Notes: generated by a model not told the origin, from the letters alone. Counted from the first letter of the stretch, positions 1-6,800 are shown. The stretch is DNA of 21,139 bases from Chara braunii (GCA_003427395.1 BFEA01000015.1:4371183-4392321), one strand, 5' to 3'. Numbers and translations are program-made.

Positions 1-52
1 TTTTTTTTTTTTTTTTTTTTTTTTGTTTGTTTGTTTGTTTGTTTGTTTGTTT
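1..52. repeat. Poly-T / (TTTG)n simple repeat
   Basis: About 24 T followed by about seven TTTG/GTTT units, cut by the window edge. It directly precedes a repeat that recurs at 6712-6800 behind another poly-T run. I therefore infer that this is the poly-A tail of a minus-strand retroposon, later expanded as a microsatellite. Confidence 0.8.
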
Positions 53-112
53 GAAAACAGGATATGCTCCAATCTATTCATGGGGAGGTGCACGTGTTGG
101 GAACCGGGTTGT
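53..112 (-). repeat. Retroposon-like interspersed repeat, copy A
   Basis: A stretch containing GCTCC, ATCTATT, a GTGGGGAG-like block and GGGAACCGGGT closely resembles the sequence at about 6712-6762. Both copies follow a poly-T run, as expected for a poly-A-tailed element (SINE or LINE 3' end) lying on the minus strand. No RNA polymerase III A or B box could be placed with confidence, so the class is unresolved. Confidence 0.5.
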
Positions 113-498
113 CAAGGAATGAAATAAGATAAGTGAAATGAAATATTCCTGAATTATGGATGATATCTGAGGGTAGTCGATGAAATAAATAATAATGTCA
201 AGGCGGCTTTTTCTGGGCTCATGTCCCACTAGCAAAGTGGATTGGGTTGCATGCCTGAATCTGGACGCAGTGGACGTATTTGTGCAAAGGTGCAAAATTC
301 TCGATTGAAGTGCCTTTCTGCATATCTGCTGAAAACGCATCCAGATTCAGGAGTTTATCCAAATCCCCTTTGCTAGTGGGACCTCGCCCCTGGGCGTATT
401 CCAGTCACTGTTTCCTGTAATCCAGGTGGATGTATCTGTGAGAATGACACAGATTTCCTCGTCTATTTTGCCTTGGTGACCTTTCCATACCTACCTTC
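113..498. other. Anonymous sequence, no gene seen
   Basis: The short open frames here have no recognisable domain and no homopeptide or membrane pattern worth keeping. A short phrase, tagtgggac, recurs in inverted form (221-234 against 372-381), but no element could be delimited. Confidence 0.5.
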
Positions 499-643
499 TT
501 CGCCGGAATACGACGTAAGCACATTATAGCTGTATTAGGCGCATCGTTCAGCCAAAATACAGCAATAATGGCCATACGTTGTAGTCTGGTGATTCACCGG
601 AATACAATGTTCGGTCATTATACCTGTAGTTAGCGTATCTTTG
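499..643. repeat. Three-copy repeat cluster, two direct and one inverted
   Basis: A roughly 50-bp unit starting TTCGCCGGAATAC at about 499 recurs as TTCACCGGAATAC at 593. The shared blocks are CATTATA, CTGTA and GCG-ATC. Between them, 555-573 carries the unit's core in reverse: CATTATAGCTGTATT at about 522-536 pairs with AATACAGCAATAATG with one mismatch, giving a hairpin of about 15 bp. This looks like local duplication with inversion or the remains of a small palindromic element. Confidence 0.6.
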
Positions 644-945
644 TCTAAATACTGACATACTGCGAGGACCCGGGCTCGCTGCCCTTAGTGCGACCGCCAA
701 TCCGGTAGCAGTGAAGGCGTGCAGGAGTGAGGCAGTAAGACCAAGGTTCAAATCCAGAGACTTCTTAGATGAACAGGATAAAATGAGTGTGCAATAAATA
801 CTTAGGGCCTCACAGCCGATCCACCGGCTCAGCTCAGGGCATACTCACACTGGGACCTACACCAGTTGGTACACCCAATGAGCTTGCATGACCTATTGAA
901 ATACAGAACCAAGTTTGAATCCAGGAAGGCTCGGCAATTTTGAAT
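644..945. other. Anonymous sequence with weak tRNA-like B-box motif
   Basis: GGTTCAAATCC at 745-755 matches an RNA polymerase III B box. An A-box-like TAGCAGTGAAGG lies at 706. The bases flanking the B-box loop do not form a proper T stem and no cloverleaf folds around it, so this is at most an eroded tRNA-derived SINE head. No coding signal was found. Confidence 0.3.
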
Positions 946-1026
946 TATCTCCCTCGGCCTTTCGGCTAAGATTACGTACAGTTTCTGTTCTGAACAGTTT
1001 AATATCTGATCTGTGCTCCATCGGGG
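946..1026 (+). ncRNA. U2 snRNA 5'-domain fragment (probable pseudogene)
   Basis: The sequence follows the U2 spliceosomal RNA 5' domain base for base in length: CTCGGCCTTT-CGGCTAAGAT (stem I), then CTGTTC, CAGTTTAATATCTGAT (stem-loop IIa) and CCATCGG (the IIb loop). U2 pairs with the intron branch site through GTAGTA. Here those bases (978-983) read ACAGTT, and stem IIa has a mismatch. The match stops after the IIb loop. An A-run follows instead of an Sm site (AUUUUUG-type), and stems III and IV are not recognisable. No plant USE or TATA element was seen upstream. I infer a retroposed or recombined U2 relic. It is unlikely to encode working U2, though a divergent functional copy is not formally excluded. 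Confidence 0.75.
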
Positions 1027-1339
1027 AAAAAAAGGTACCAGTACCTTTGGCGTCCGGTTTCGACAAGTCCTGGCCAGTACCCGAACTTTCAGGGCGCCGA
1101 GCCCGACGTTGATCAATCTGATTGGCGGCCGTCGTTTCGTTTCGGCCTCCTGAAAGGTCGGAGACCGAGTATTTTCGAACCGTCAAAGGTACTGGTGCTT
1201 CAAAGAAAAAAAAAAAGAAAAAAAAAACTTCTTATTTTCCGTTTTTTTTTCAAGAGAAACAAACTTTATTAGGATCCACTGCCGAAGGCAAAATATAACA
1301 AAAACAATTACAAATTCAGCGGCCGCAAGGCCTCCAAGA
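1027..1339. other. Junction region between U2 relic and LINE; A-rich tract
   Basis: It begins with an A-run and a small inverted repeat (GGTACC-A-GTACC), continues GC-rich to about 1180, then has a 60-bp A-rich/T-rich tract (1204-1262). The stretch at 1263-1339 may be the 5' untranslated part of the plus-strand LINE, but nothing marks its 5' end. No coding signal was found. Confidence 0.4.
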
Positions 1340-2240
1340 ATGCACATGGCTGGAACTGGGAGCAGCAACCGTGGGAGTGGCTGTAATCGTAATTGGATCT
1401 GGTGCATACAAGCTAAAGTGGCGACGATGGACCCCGTGAAAGCAGTCTATGGGAAATACAAGATATGGAAAAGAACAGCCAATCTGGATCTGTGGTCCCT
1501 AAATGTGAATGGGCTAGCCACGGTAAAACCGAAAAAAAAGCAAGCGATCTGGGACCTGATCGGGGGGATGGGGGGTAGAAGCTGGCTGGACATCATCTGT
1601 GTGCAGGAGATCCACCTCAGGGACTCCCCAGAACAAAACAGAATTCACAAACTGGTCTGGCCACATAGAGCCTTCAGAGCTCACGCCCCAAAACCCGGGA
1701 GTGCAGGGGTCGCCATCTGGCTCCCCTTGGAGTCTGGGGCAGACACCATCCATTGGGTAGCAGTCCAGGAGGAAGGAAGATGGGTATCGATTCTTATCAG
1801 GATAGGACTTGAAGTGGTGTGTTTGTCTATATATATATACACGCCCCCAATGGGGTGGGGGAAAGGAGGCTTGTTTTGAGAGGCTCAAATCGCAGATCCC
1901 GACCAGGGTTCCGTTCATAATCGCTGGCGACTACAACACGGCGCCAGACTGATGGAAAGATAGATGGCGAATGCCCTCCCCCGCCCTTCCTTACATTGAG
2001 GAGGATGAACGAAGGATCCAGGACCTATGCTTGTTACTGAAGTTTTTCGACACTTTCTGGAAGTTGCACCCGGATACGAGGTATTACTCCTGTCTCCGGA
2101 AGGCAGGAACAAAGGGTCAATCCGGATCTAATTTTTATCCCGGACGACTTGCAGAGCTTGCTGCTCGTAGCGGCCGTTTTACCACGGAACCCATATGTGT
2201 ACAGCTACCCTGACATTTCGCAAGAAATCTGATCAGGGGA
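1340..2240 (+). pseudogene. LINE endonuclease domain (APE type), frameshifted
   Basis: AP-like endonuclease that in LINEs nicks target DNA to prime reverse transcription. The first frame (from ATG 1340) gives SLNVNGL with the catalytic Asn at 1502-1504, then CVQEIHL with the catalytic Glu at 1607-1609. After a stop at about 1879 the domain continues in another frame with IIAGDYN, whose Asp (1929-1931) and Asn (1935-1937) are the third motif. A stop follows shortly (1951-1953), then RIQDLCLLLKFFDTFW. A further shift brings DLIFIPDDL at about 2125. The final Ser-Asp-His motif is not recognisable near 2215, where the sequence reads DISQEI and then a stop. About 250 residues are spread over three frames, consistent with a full-length but dead domain. 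Confidence 0.85.
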
Positions 2241-2880
2241 CTGGGTTTTATAAACTAAATGTTTTTCTCTTCTTTATCAGAAATCATTCCTTGATCATAT
2301 AAGGGACTGCTGGTCATTCTGGCACACACAAAAACAACACATATCACAAGAAATTGACTGGTTTAATAATGGTTTGTTTTTTCACAATAAGAAATGCAAG
2401 GAATACTCGTCACAATAAGCGGCCCGCAGACATGAACGCGAAGTGAAGATACTTCAACAACTTCAACAACTTGAACAACTTGAACAACAAAATGCTCCAG
2501 ACACTGCAGATATAGATCCGAACCATCAAACAGATATACATGTTCTGCAACAACAGTTGCAGACCTTCGCTGCTCAACGGCGGCAAGGAATGCGAATTAG
2601 AGCAAGAATGTCACGCTACCAAACCGAAGGCACAATGGATACTAAATTCTTTAGCCTGACCCGTATACGTACACAAAGGACGAGCATAGAGGCCTTGTAC
2701 GATCCAAAGCAAGGATGCGAGGAAGTGACATCCTCCTCTCCACAGTGTATACAGATAGCGCAGTTCTTCTTCAAAATCTCTTCACGTTCAAATGTTCACA
2801 ACGGGACAAGCGGTTGAGGGAGGAAGAGGTTGCGACCTTCTTACAACTGCTCAAAGAAGAATTATCCGAACAACAGAAAA
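2241..2880 (+). pseudogene. LINE linker between endonuclease and RT
   Basis: GTGFYKLNVFL at about 2240-2275 matches the G-x-WKLN segment typical between endonuclease and RT in plant-type LINEs, and DHIRDCWSFW follows. A stop near 2417 interrupts the frame. The next part, from about 2443, is glutamine-rich: an in-frame CAACTT-type repeat gives LQQLQQLEQLEQQ, likely coiled coil. RIRARMSRYQTEGT-DTKFFSL at about 2595-2655 is the usual arginine-rich block with KFF that precedes the RT. The frame changes again near 2715-2800. Confidence 0.7.
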
Positions 2881-4010
2881 CACAACTCGGCCATCTGTTA
2901 TCCAAGGAGGAAATTTGGACTGCTTTGTTGCAAATGGAGGAGGAAAAAGCGACGGGCTTAGATGGTTTCCCAAAAGAGTTCTGGGAAATATTATGGGACA
3001 ACATGGCCTCAGACCTTATGAAGTACTACGAGCAGGTGTGGGAATCCGAGTGCATGGGGGAGTTGGTTGGACAGGTTGTCCTCACCTTGCTGCACGAAAA
3101 CAGGGACAAAATGGACATCAAGAACTATCGTTCGACAACCCGACTTACGGTTGTGTACAAGATGCTAACGATGGCCCTAGCAAACCGTCTAATCCCTGTC
3201 CTGGAAACTCTTGTTCACCCCACTCAAACAGGGTTCATCAAAGGACGCAAAATCCATGATGACATCCTTCTGACAAATGAGCTCCTGAAACTAACAAAAC
3301 AGAACAAATGCAATGCAACCGTGATTTTTATAGATTTTGAGAAAGCGTATGATTACGTGGATTTATTTTTTTTGGATAAATGCATGAAAAAAATAAACTC
3401 CGGTCCACATTTTCGAAGATGGACCTCAATTCAACACCAAAACGCCACCACAAGAGTTAAGGTAACGGCATACTGACTCCGAAAATCCACCTGCAACGGT
3501 CAGTCTGCCAAGGAGACCTTCTAGCCTCTTTCCTCTTCATTATCGTAATGGAAGCACTACCCACTAATCTCTGCACTAACAAAGTTCTGAAGAAAATCCA
3601 GATCTCTGCTATTCCAAAGGAAGTCATCCTTGTCTGCTCTATGTTTGTTGATGACCTGACTGTCATGTCATGGTGGATGCCTCCCCTACAAATATGGAAG
3701 AGATCAGGAATCGTGTCGGAACCAAGACCTTGGGGTGGTGGATTCATCACCAAGGGGTGTGCCCTCTTGAGCAGCCGAGGTTTAAATGGCTACTTGCGGA
3801 GTCTCCAATCCTGGTTTTGGGCATCATGATGACAGCCTTTGGCAGGCCAGCCTCGAACGCTGACTGGATTTTGAAACCTGCACTGAAAAAGATCGTCCAT
3901 TGGAATGACAAGCGGACATAGTTGATGGGCAGAAGCCTGGTCATCAACAATGTTGTCTGGGCCCTTAGCAAAGAGACTGTCAAAGCATTGAAGAGACAAG
4001 TTAATGGTCT
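2881..4010 (+). pseudogene. LINE reverse transcriptase domain, truncated
   Basis: Reads from SKEEIWTALLQM and GLDGFPKEFWE (RT motifs 0-1) through DIKNYRSTTRLTVVYKM and GFIKGRKIHDDILL (motif 2 region). Next are FIDFEKAYD at about 3327-3353 (motif A, catalytic Asp), QGDLLASFLFI (motif B) and FVDDLTV at 3644-3664 (motif C, the YADD equivalent). Frames change near 3473 and again near 3680, where about 20 residues relative to the minus-strand copy seem to be lost. KTLGWW at about 3727 and LVINNVVWAL at about 3938 mark the thumb region. The coding match stops near 4010, so the zf-RVT finger and 3' end are missing. Catalytic Asps are present but the frame is not continuous. Confidence 0.85.
3774..3805 (+). 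repeat. 32-bp exact direct repeat, copy 1 (within the LINE)
   Basis: GCCGAGGTTTAAATGG...GGAGTCTC is repeated without mismatch at 4011-4042. This copy is in the natural LINE context (PRFKWLLAES). Confidence 0.95.
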
Positions 4011-4042
4011 GCCGAGGTTTAAATGGCTACTTGCGGAGTCTC
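4011..4042 (+). repeat. 32-bp exact direct repeat, copy 2 (LINE breakpoint)
   Basis: Second exact copy of 3774-3805, placed where the LINE stops matching its relative. Its terminal GAGTCTC leads straight into a CT microsatellite. This suggests a template switch or fill-in during break repair, with TCTC seeding the repeat expansion. Confidence 0.95.
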
Positions 4043-4078
4043 TCTCTCTCTCTCCCTCTCTCTCTTTCTCTCTGTGTG
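4036..4078. repeat. (CT)n then (GT)n microsatellite, left frame of the fold-back
   Basis: TC dinucleotides with few interruptions, then TGTGTGTG running into CGCG. Its complement, (GA)n preceded by CACACA, closes the other side of the fold-back at about 4321-4389. Confidence 0.9.
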
Positions 4079-4321
4079 TGCGCGTTTGGATATGACAGAA
4101 AGCCGGGAATGAATCTTACCGCCGACAGCGGGAAGATTCATTCCCCTTCTTTTCATTAGCACGTTGGTTATGAAAAAAAAAGGGAATGAATCTTACCGTC
4201 GACAGCGGGAAGATTCATTCACCTTTTTTTCATTACGATGTCGTAATGAAAAAAAGGTGAATGAATCTTTCCGCTGTCGACGGTAAGATTCATTCACGGC
4301 TTTCTGTCATATCCAAACGCG

Positions 4322-4328
<7 letters not shown>
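4073..4328. repeat. Nested fold-back (inverted-repeat) element
   Basis: The outer arms 4073-4155 and 4245-4328 are reverse complements with a few mismatches, sharing GCGCGTTTGGATATGACAG and its continuation. Inside are three copies of a unit of about 37 bp: about 4110-4147 and about 4183-4221 direct, and about 4257-4295 inverted. Each unit is itself a hairpin, GAATGAATCTT...AAGATTCATTC around a CCG/CGG core. The last two units plus CTTTTTTTCATTACGA form a near-perfect palindrome with arms of about 55 bp centred at about 4241. No transposase and no clear target-site duplication were seen. It resembles a fold-back/MITE-like element or a replication-generated palindrome. Confidence 0.85.

Positions 4329-4389
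<61 letters not shown>
4327..4389. repeat. (GA)n microsatellite
   Basis: About 31 uninterrupted GA units directly after the right fold-back arm, complementary to the CT tract at 4036. Translations of Arg-Glu repeats through this region are repeat artefacts, not proteins. Confidence 0.95.
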
Positions 4390-4393
<4 letters not shown>

Positions 4394-4428
4394 GCATTTG
4401 CAGCGCCACTGCCTGGCGAACGCGCCGG

Positions 4429-4491
<63 letters not shown>

Positions 4492-4517
4492 CCTCCCTCC
4501 CTCCCTAGGCGCGTTCG
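4390..4517. repeat. GCGC hairpin, (CT)n/(CCCT)n tract and inverted flank
   Basis: GGCGC-ATTTGCA-GCGCC (about 4393-4409) is a small hairpin. CGAACGCGCC at about 4418-4427 reappears inverted as GGCGCGTTCG at about 4508-4517, on the far side of a CT/CCCT tract (about 4431-4506). A second, smaller inverted repeat is thus built around a microsatellite beside the first. The arrangement could place this whole block in a cruciform. Confidence 0.75.
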
Positions 4518-4539
4518 TGAATTCAAGCTGGACATTGGC

Positions 4540-4616
4540 TTTCGTTTTTTTTTTATAATCAGATAACTCTTTCTTTTTTATTTTCTGTTTTTTCCCTTGT
4601 TTTTTTTTTTTTTTTG
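4540..4616 (-). repeat. Poly-A tail of the minus-strand LINE
   Basis: T-rich on the plus strand, ending in about 20 T at about 4596-4615, directly downstream (minus sense) of the LINE 3' sequence. It is taken as the 3' poly-A/A-rich tail, with A-rich degeneration down to about 4540. Confidence 0.7.
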
Positions 4617-5152
4617 CCAACTACCGGCAGGTGTAGGCTCGGCCAGGGTCGGGCAACCGGTAGCGGGAGGGTTGGGCCTTGACAACCGGAGGGTACTGGT
4701 GGTTTAACGCCAAAGGGCTATCATACTCTAATCTCCAGGGCCAAAGGGTGTGGAGGAAAGGGGTCCGGAAACTCTTCTGCAGGTCTCATAGAAATTTCTG
4801 GGCCGATCTCCATCCAGTTCTTAAAAATGAGGCGGTAGTCTCCGGGGGGGGGTTCCTCTCCATGCTTTCCTCACAAGTCCCCCTATCTGTAAACTCACCC
4901 TCTAGCCATCTCACCTCTGCCACCCATCCCCTTTGATCCCCACCTAGCCAATCCTTGGAGAATCTTGTAATGCGTTCCCTAATGTCATTTTTTCCATGAA
5001 GAGAATCAAGAACTCCTTTGGTTTCTTCCCACTGCCTAGAGAGTTTTAACTGAAAATGTTGTTTGAGATGTTCCCGCCTCTCCTCCCCTTCCACTTTCAC
5101 ATGGTTCAGGACCAAGGTGCAGCGCTGCCACCATAGAATCAAGAGCATTGCC
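4617..5152 (-). pseudogene. 3' end of minus-strand LINE (downstream of the LTR insertion)
   Basis: Read on the minus strand this continues the LINE ORF2 beyond its zinc finger. It opens with LLILWWQRCTLVLN, the W-rich segment common after zf-RVT in plant-type LINEs, then a charged stretch (GEERREHLKQHF) and a frame to about 4786, followed by 3' untranslated sequence and the poly-A tail. The frame joins the upstream half at 16455 if the intervening LTR element and one 5-bp duplication are left out. I infer that the C-terminal region was intact across this point when the insertion occurred. No catalytic residues lie in this part. Confidence 0.8.
5148..5152 (+). repeat. Target-site duplication, left copy (TTGCC)
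   Basis: The five bases preceding the left LTR match TTGCT after the right LTR at 4 of 5 positions. Five bp is the usual Ty3/gypsy duplication length. Reading-frame continuity of the interrupted LINE supports this assignment. Confidence 0.8.
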
Positions 5153-5514
5153 TGCAGCGGGCCTCTATCTGGCCTGGCCTACAGCTAGAGCCTATCCTGC
5201 TATTTGCCAGTTCGGCCTGTGAGACCAGGCCGTGGCCTGACCCCACAGGCCATGTACTGTTCAGTCCAGTCCCGTCCTGCCCGGTACCACGGTCGGTACC
5301 AGTCCAGTCCAGTCCAGTCCAGTGAGTCCGCTGGGGGTATACCCCAGTTGCACTCTGTACTTCGTCATTCTTCATTTTTGCACTGTTGGAAGTACGTGCG
5401 GTGTTGAGTCTGCGTCGGAGCTGCGCTGTCCCTTCCAGCTCCATCTCCACTTCCTCCTTCCTCAACCCCTTCTTCTCCATCCTGTCGGACTGCCATCCCG
5501 ACGGGTCCGACACA
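5153..5514 (+). repeat. Left LTR (362 bp)
   Basis: Starts TGCAGCGGGCC, ends CCGACACA, and matches 16099-16454 along its whole length. It contains a GGTACC-spaced inverted repeat (about 5283-5300), an AGTCC pentanucleotide tandem (about 5301-5325, longer than in the right LTR), the perfect palindrome GGGGTATACCCC (5334-5345), and a shared block from TACTTCGTCATTC onward. The palindrome's TATA core is the only TATA-like candidate for a promoter, with the pyrimidine-rich 3' part (CTCCATCTCCACTTCC) downstream. The limits of U3, R and U5 cannot be set from sequence alone. Confidence 0.95.
5334..5345. promoter_or_regulatory. GGGGTATACCCC palindrome, candidate LTR core promoter element
   Basis: Perfect 12-bp palindrome with a central TATA, unchanged in the right LTR (16275-16286) although neighbouring bases differ. 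Its conservation and central TATA make it a candidate TATA element or factor-binding site; this is inference. Confidence 0.4.
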
Positions 5515-5515
5515 C

Positions 5516-5527
5516 TGGTATCAGAGC
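5516..5527 (+). other. Primer-binding site for initiator tRNA-Met
   Basis: TGGTATCAGAGC, one base after the left LTR, matches the PBS shared by many plant LTR retrotransposons, which pairs with the 3' end of initiator tRNA-Met. Its last four bases begin a 7-bp hairpin (GAGCGGG 5524-5530 / CCCGCTC 5538-5544). Confidence 0.95.
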
Positions 5528-5815
5528 GGGAACGGTCCCCGCTCCCACCAGCCTTGCCCCCCCCCCTCACTTAACAGCGGGAAACGGTGTAATCCCGATA
5601 GCGGGATTTTGAGGGCTTTTCATGGCTTTTTGGGGAAAAAAGCAGCAAAAAACAGTGTTCGGACACAATGCCGTGGAGAGAGGACACGTGGCGAAAAAGG
5701 AGAGGACCATCACGACGCGTGCGCAAGGCCAAGGCAGCCGCATGCGCGCGTGTGCCACGCTGCCCCACCCCGCCCCACTCCCGGATGTATATTATTAAGA
5801 TCTGAGAGTGCTGCA

Positions 5816-5912
5816 GCTGCCAGGGTTTGAACCTGGGCAACTGCTGCTCATGCGCGTGCGTGGCCAGTGCATTAATACACTGGCAAAAGTCACAGTATGG
5901 ATTGATACTGTG
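5816..5912 (-). other. Cluster of three perfect hairpins, tRNA-like in layout
   Basis: In minus-strand order: CACAGTAT/ATACTGTG (8 bp, 6-nt loop, 5891-5912), GCCAGTG/CACTGGC (7 bp, 8-nt loop, 5863-5884) and CCAGG-TTCAAAC-CCTGG (5 bp, 7-nt loop, 5820-5836). The last has exactly tRNA T-arm dimensions and a near-B-box loop. The other stems are too long for D and anticodon arms, no acceptor stem or A box is apparent, and 26 nt separate the second and third hairpins. This could be a tRNA-derived retroposon fragment or an RNA structure of the leader. Confidence 0.45.
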
Positions 5913-6086
5913 GCTTGTTGCTGTTGAAGAGGTGGCACAACAACTATTTCCCCCCCCCCCCCCCCCCTGTCGGCGAGCAGCGAGCAGCGTGCGGCAAAGC
6001 TATTTGCGCCCCCCCTCCCCCCCGCCGTCGTTGCTGCTGCCTGCGGACGTGGCAATCTGTTGTGCCACATGGACACCTCTTGAAGA

Positions 6087-6197
6087 CCCCCCGGCTAGGG
6101 GGTTGCACCGCATACATATATATATATATTTTTTATACTACTTCATTGTTGCAGCAACAGTTTGGCAACAGTTCAAGATCCCCCCCTGGCTAGGGGG
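6087..6197. repeat. Duplicated CCCCC-GGCTA-GGGGG hairpin
   Basis: CCCCCC-GGCTA-GGGGG at 6087-6102 recurs as CCCCCC-T-GGCTA-GGGGG at 6181-6197. Each follows AAGA and a pyrimidine and is followed by YTG. Two strong GC hairpins about 93 bp apart flank the TA-rich stretch. Confidence 0.7.
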
Positions 6198-6355
6198 CTG
6201 TGTGACTGTGGCAGTAGGGTGGCTGATCAAGATCTCAGCCAACCCTAGATCATCATCATCTTTTTACTGTTGTGGCCTCACACCAGCAGCATCCTGAAGG
6301 CCAAGATCCTGTGGATCTTGGTAGAACTCTGCTCTTGGCCAAACAAGAGCCTGGT

Positions 6356-6712
6356 ATCACCATCCTACCACTAACCTACTCTCTCCCAACCTCTTTTCTC
6401 TTTTCCCCCCCATCATCTAATCATATTTTTCCCCCCCTACCACTACTCTCCACTCCTACCCTCCTCTCCACCCATCCTCTACAACCTTTTTCTCTCCTCT
6501 CCTCCCCACTCACCATCTCCCACTAATTTCATGTACCCCTCTCTACCTTTTCTGTATCCTTCTCTTCCATTCTACCACCCTCCTCTCCCCCTTCCCTACC
6601 CCAACTACAACCCCATCATCTCCCCAATCTCCCACTTTACTTTTTCTTTCTCTTCTCATTTATTTCTCTCCTTCTTCATCCTTTTTCCATCTTTTTTTTT
6701 TTTTTTTAAACA
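6356..6712 (+). repeat. Polypyrimidine tract of about 350 bp
   Basis: Almost entirely C and T with scattered A and very few G, in irregular CTC/CCT/TTT words, ending in a T-run at about 6693-6707. The translation is low-complexity Pro/Ser/Leu/Phe with no domain. It is probably an expanded simple sequence within the leader. Confidence 0.8.
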
Positions 6713-6800
6713 CGTGCTCCATCTATTGGTGGGGAGCAGCACCTGCTGGAAACCGGGTCCAGCGTCCCATAGCCTCTCGAATTGGCACAAGCTGGGAACC
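6697..6800 (-). repeat. Retroposon-like interspersed repeat, copy B
   Basis: After a poly-T run, a block with CACGTGCTCC, ATCTATTGGTGGGGAG and AAACCGGGTCCAGC matches the copy at 53-112. A second, internally related half follows (AGCTGGGAACCGGGCCCAGC at about 6790-6809). A minus-strand insertion with a poly-A tail is the simplest reading, and its presence in the retrotransposon leader would make it a nested insertion. The end of the match is not sharply defined. Confidence 0.5.

Larger units (their letters stand above)
1332..4042 (+). mobile_element. APE-type LINE (non-LTR retrotransposon), plus-strand copy, truncated
   Basis: It carries endonuclease, linker and reverse-transcriptase domains in the order of a LINE ORF2, with no ORF1 upstream. 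It is the same family as the minus-strand LINE at 4540-5152 / 16455-19380: the RT regions share KEEIW-ALLQM, GFPKEFWE, HFRRW-like, HQNATTRV, GDL-A-FLFI-VMEAL, DDLTV and KTLGWW. The copy ends after the segment matching LVINNVV, where the zinc-binding C-terminal region should follow. Instead, a 32-bp duplicate of its own earlier sequence leads into a CT microsatellite. At least four reading-frame changes make it inactive. Confidence 0.85.

Noticed and set aside
699-771. tRNA-like sequence with GGTTCAAATCC
   Set aside because: No T stem, acceptor stem or cloverleaf; only the B-box word is good, so not a tRNA gene.
1807-1845. Short (TA)n tract in the endonuclease region as a possible promoter
   Set aside because: It lies inside the recognisable endonuclease coding sequence (LSIYIYTPP) and is best explained as coding DNA with a small repeat.
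4261-4620. Open frames encoding long Arg-Glu or Ser-Leu repeats on both strands
   Set aside because: They are translations of the (GA)n/(CT)n microsatellites; any frame through a dinucleotide repeat stays open.
6352-6359. TGGTATCA, resembling a second primer-binding site that might mark a nested LTR element
   Set aside because: Only eight bases match; the following bases do not continue the initiator-Met complement, and no paired LTR was found.
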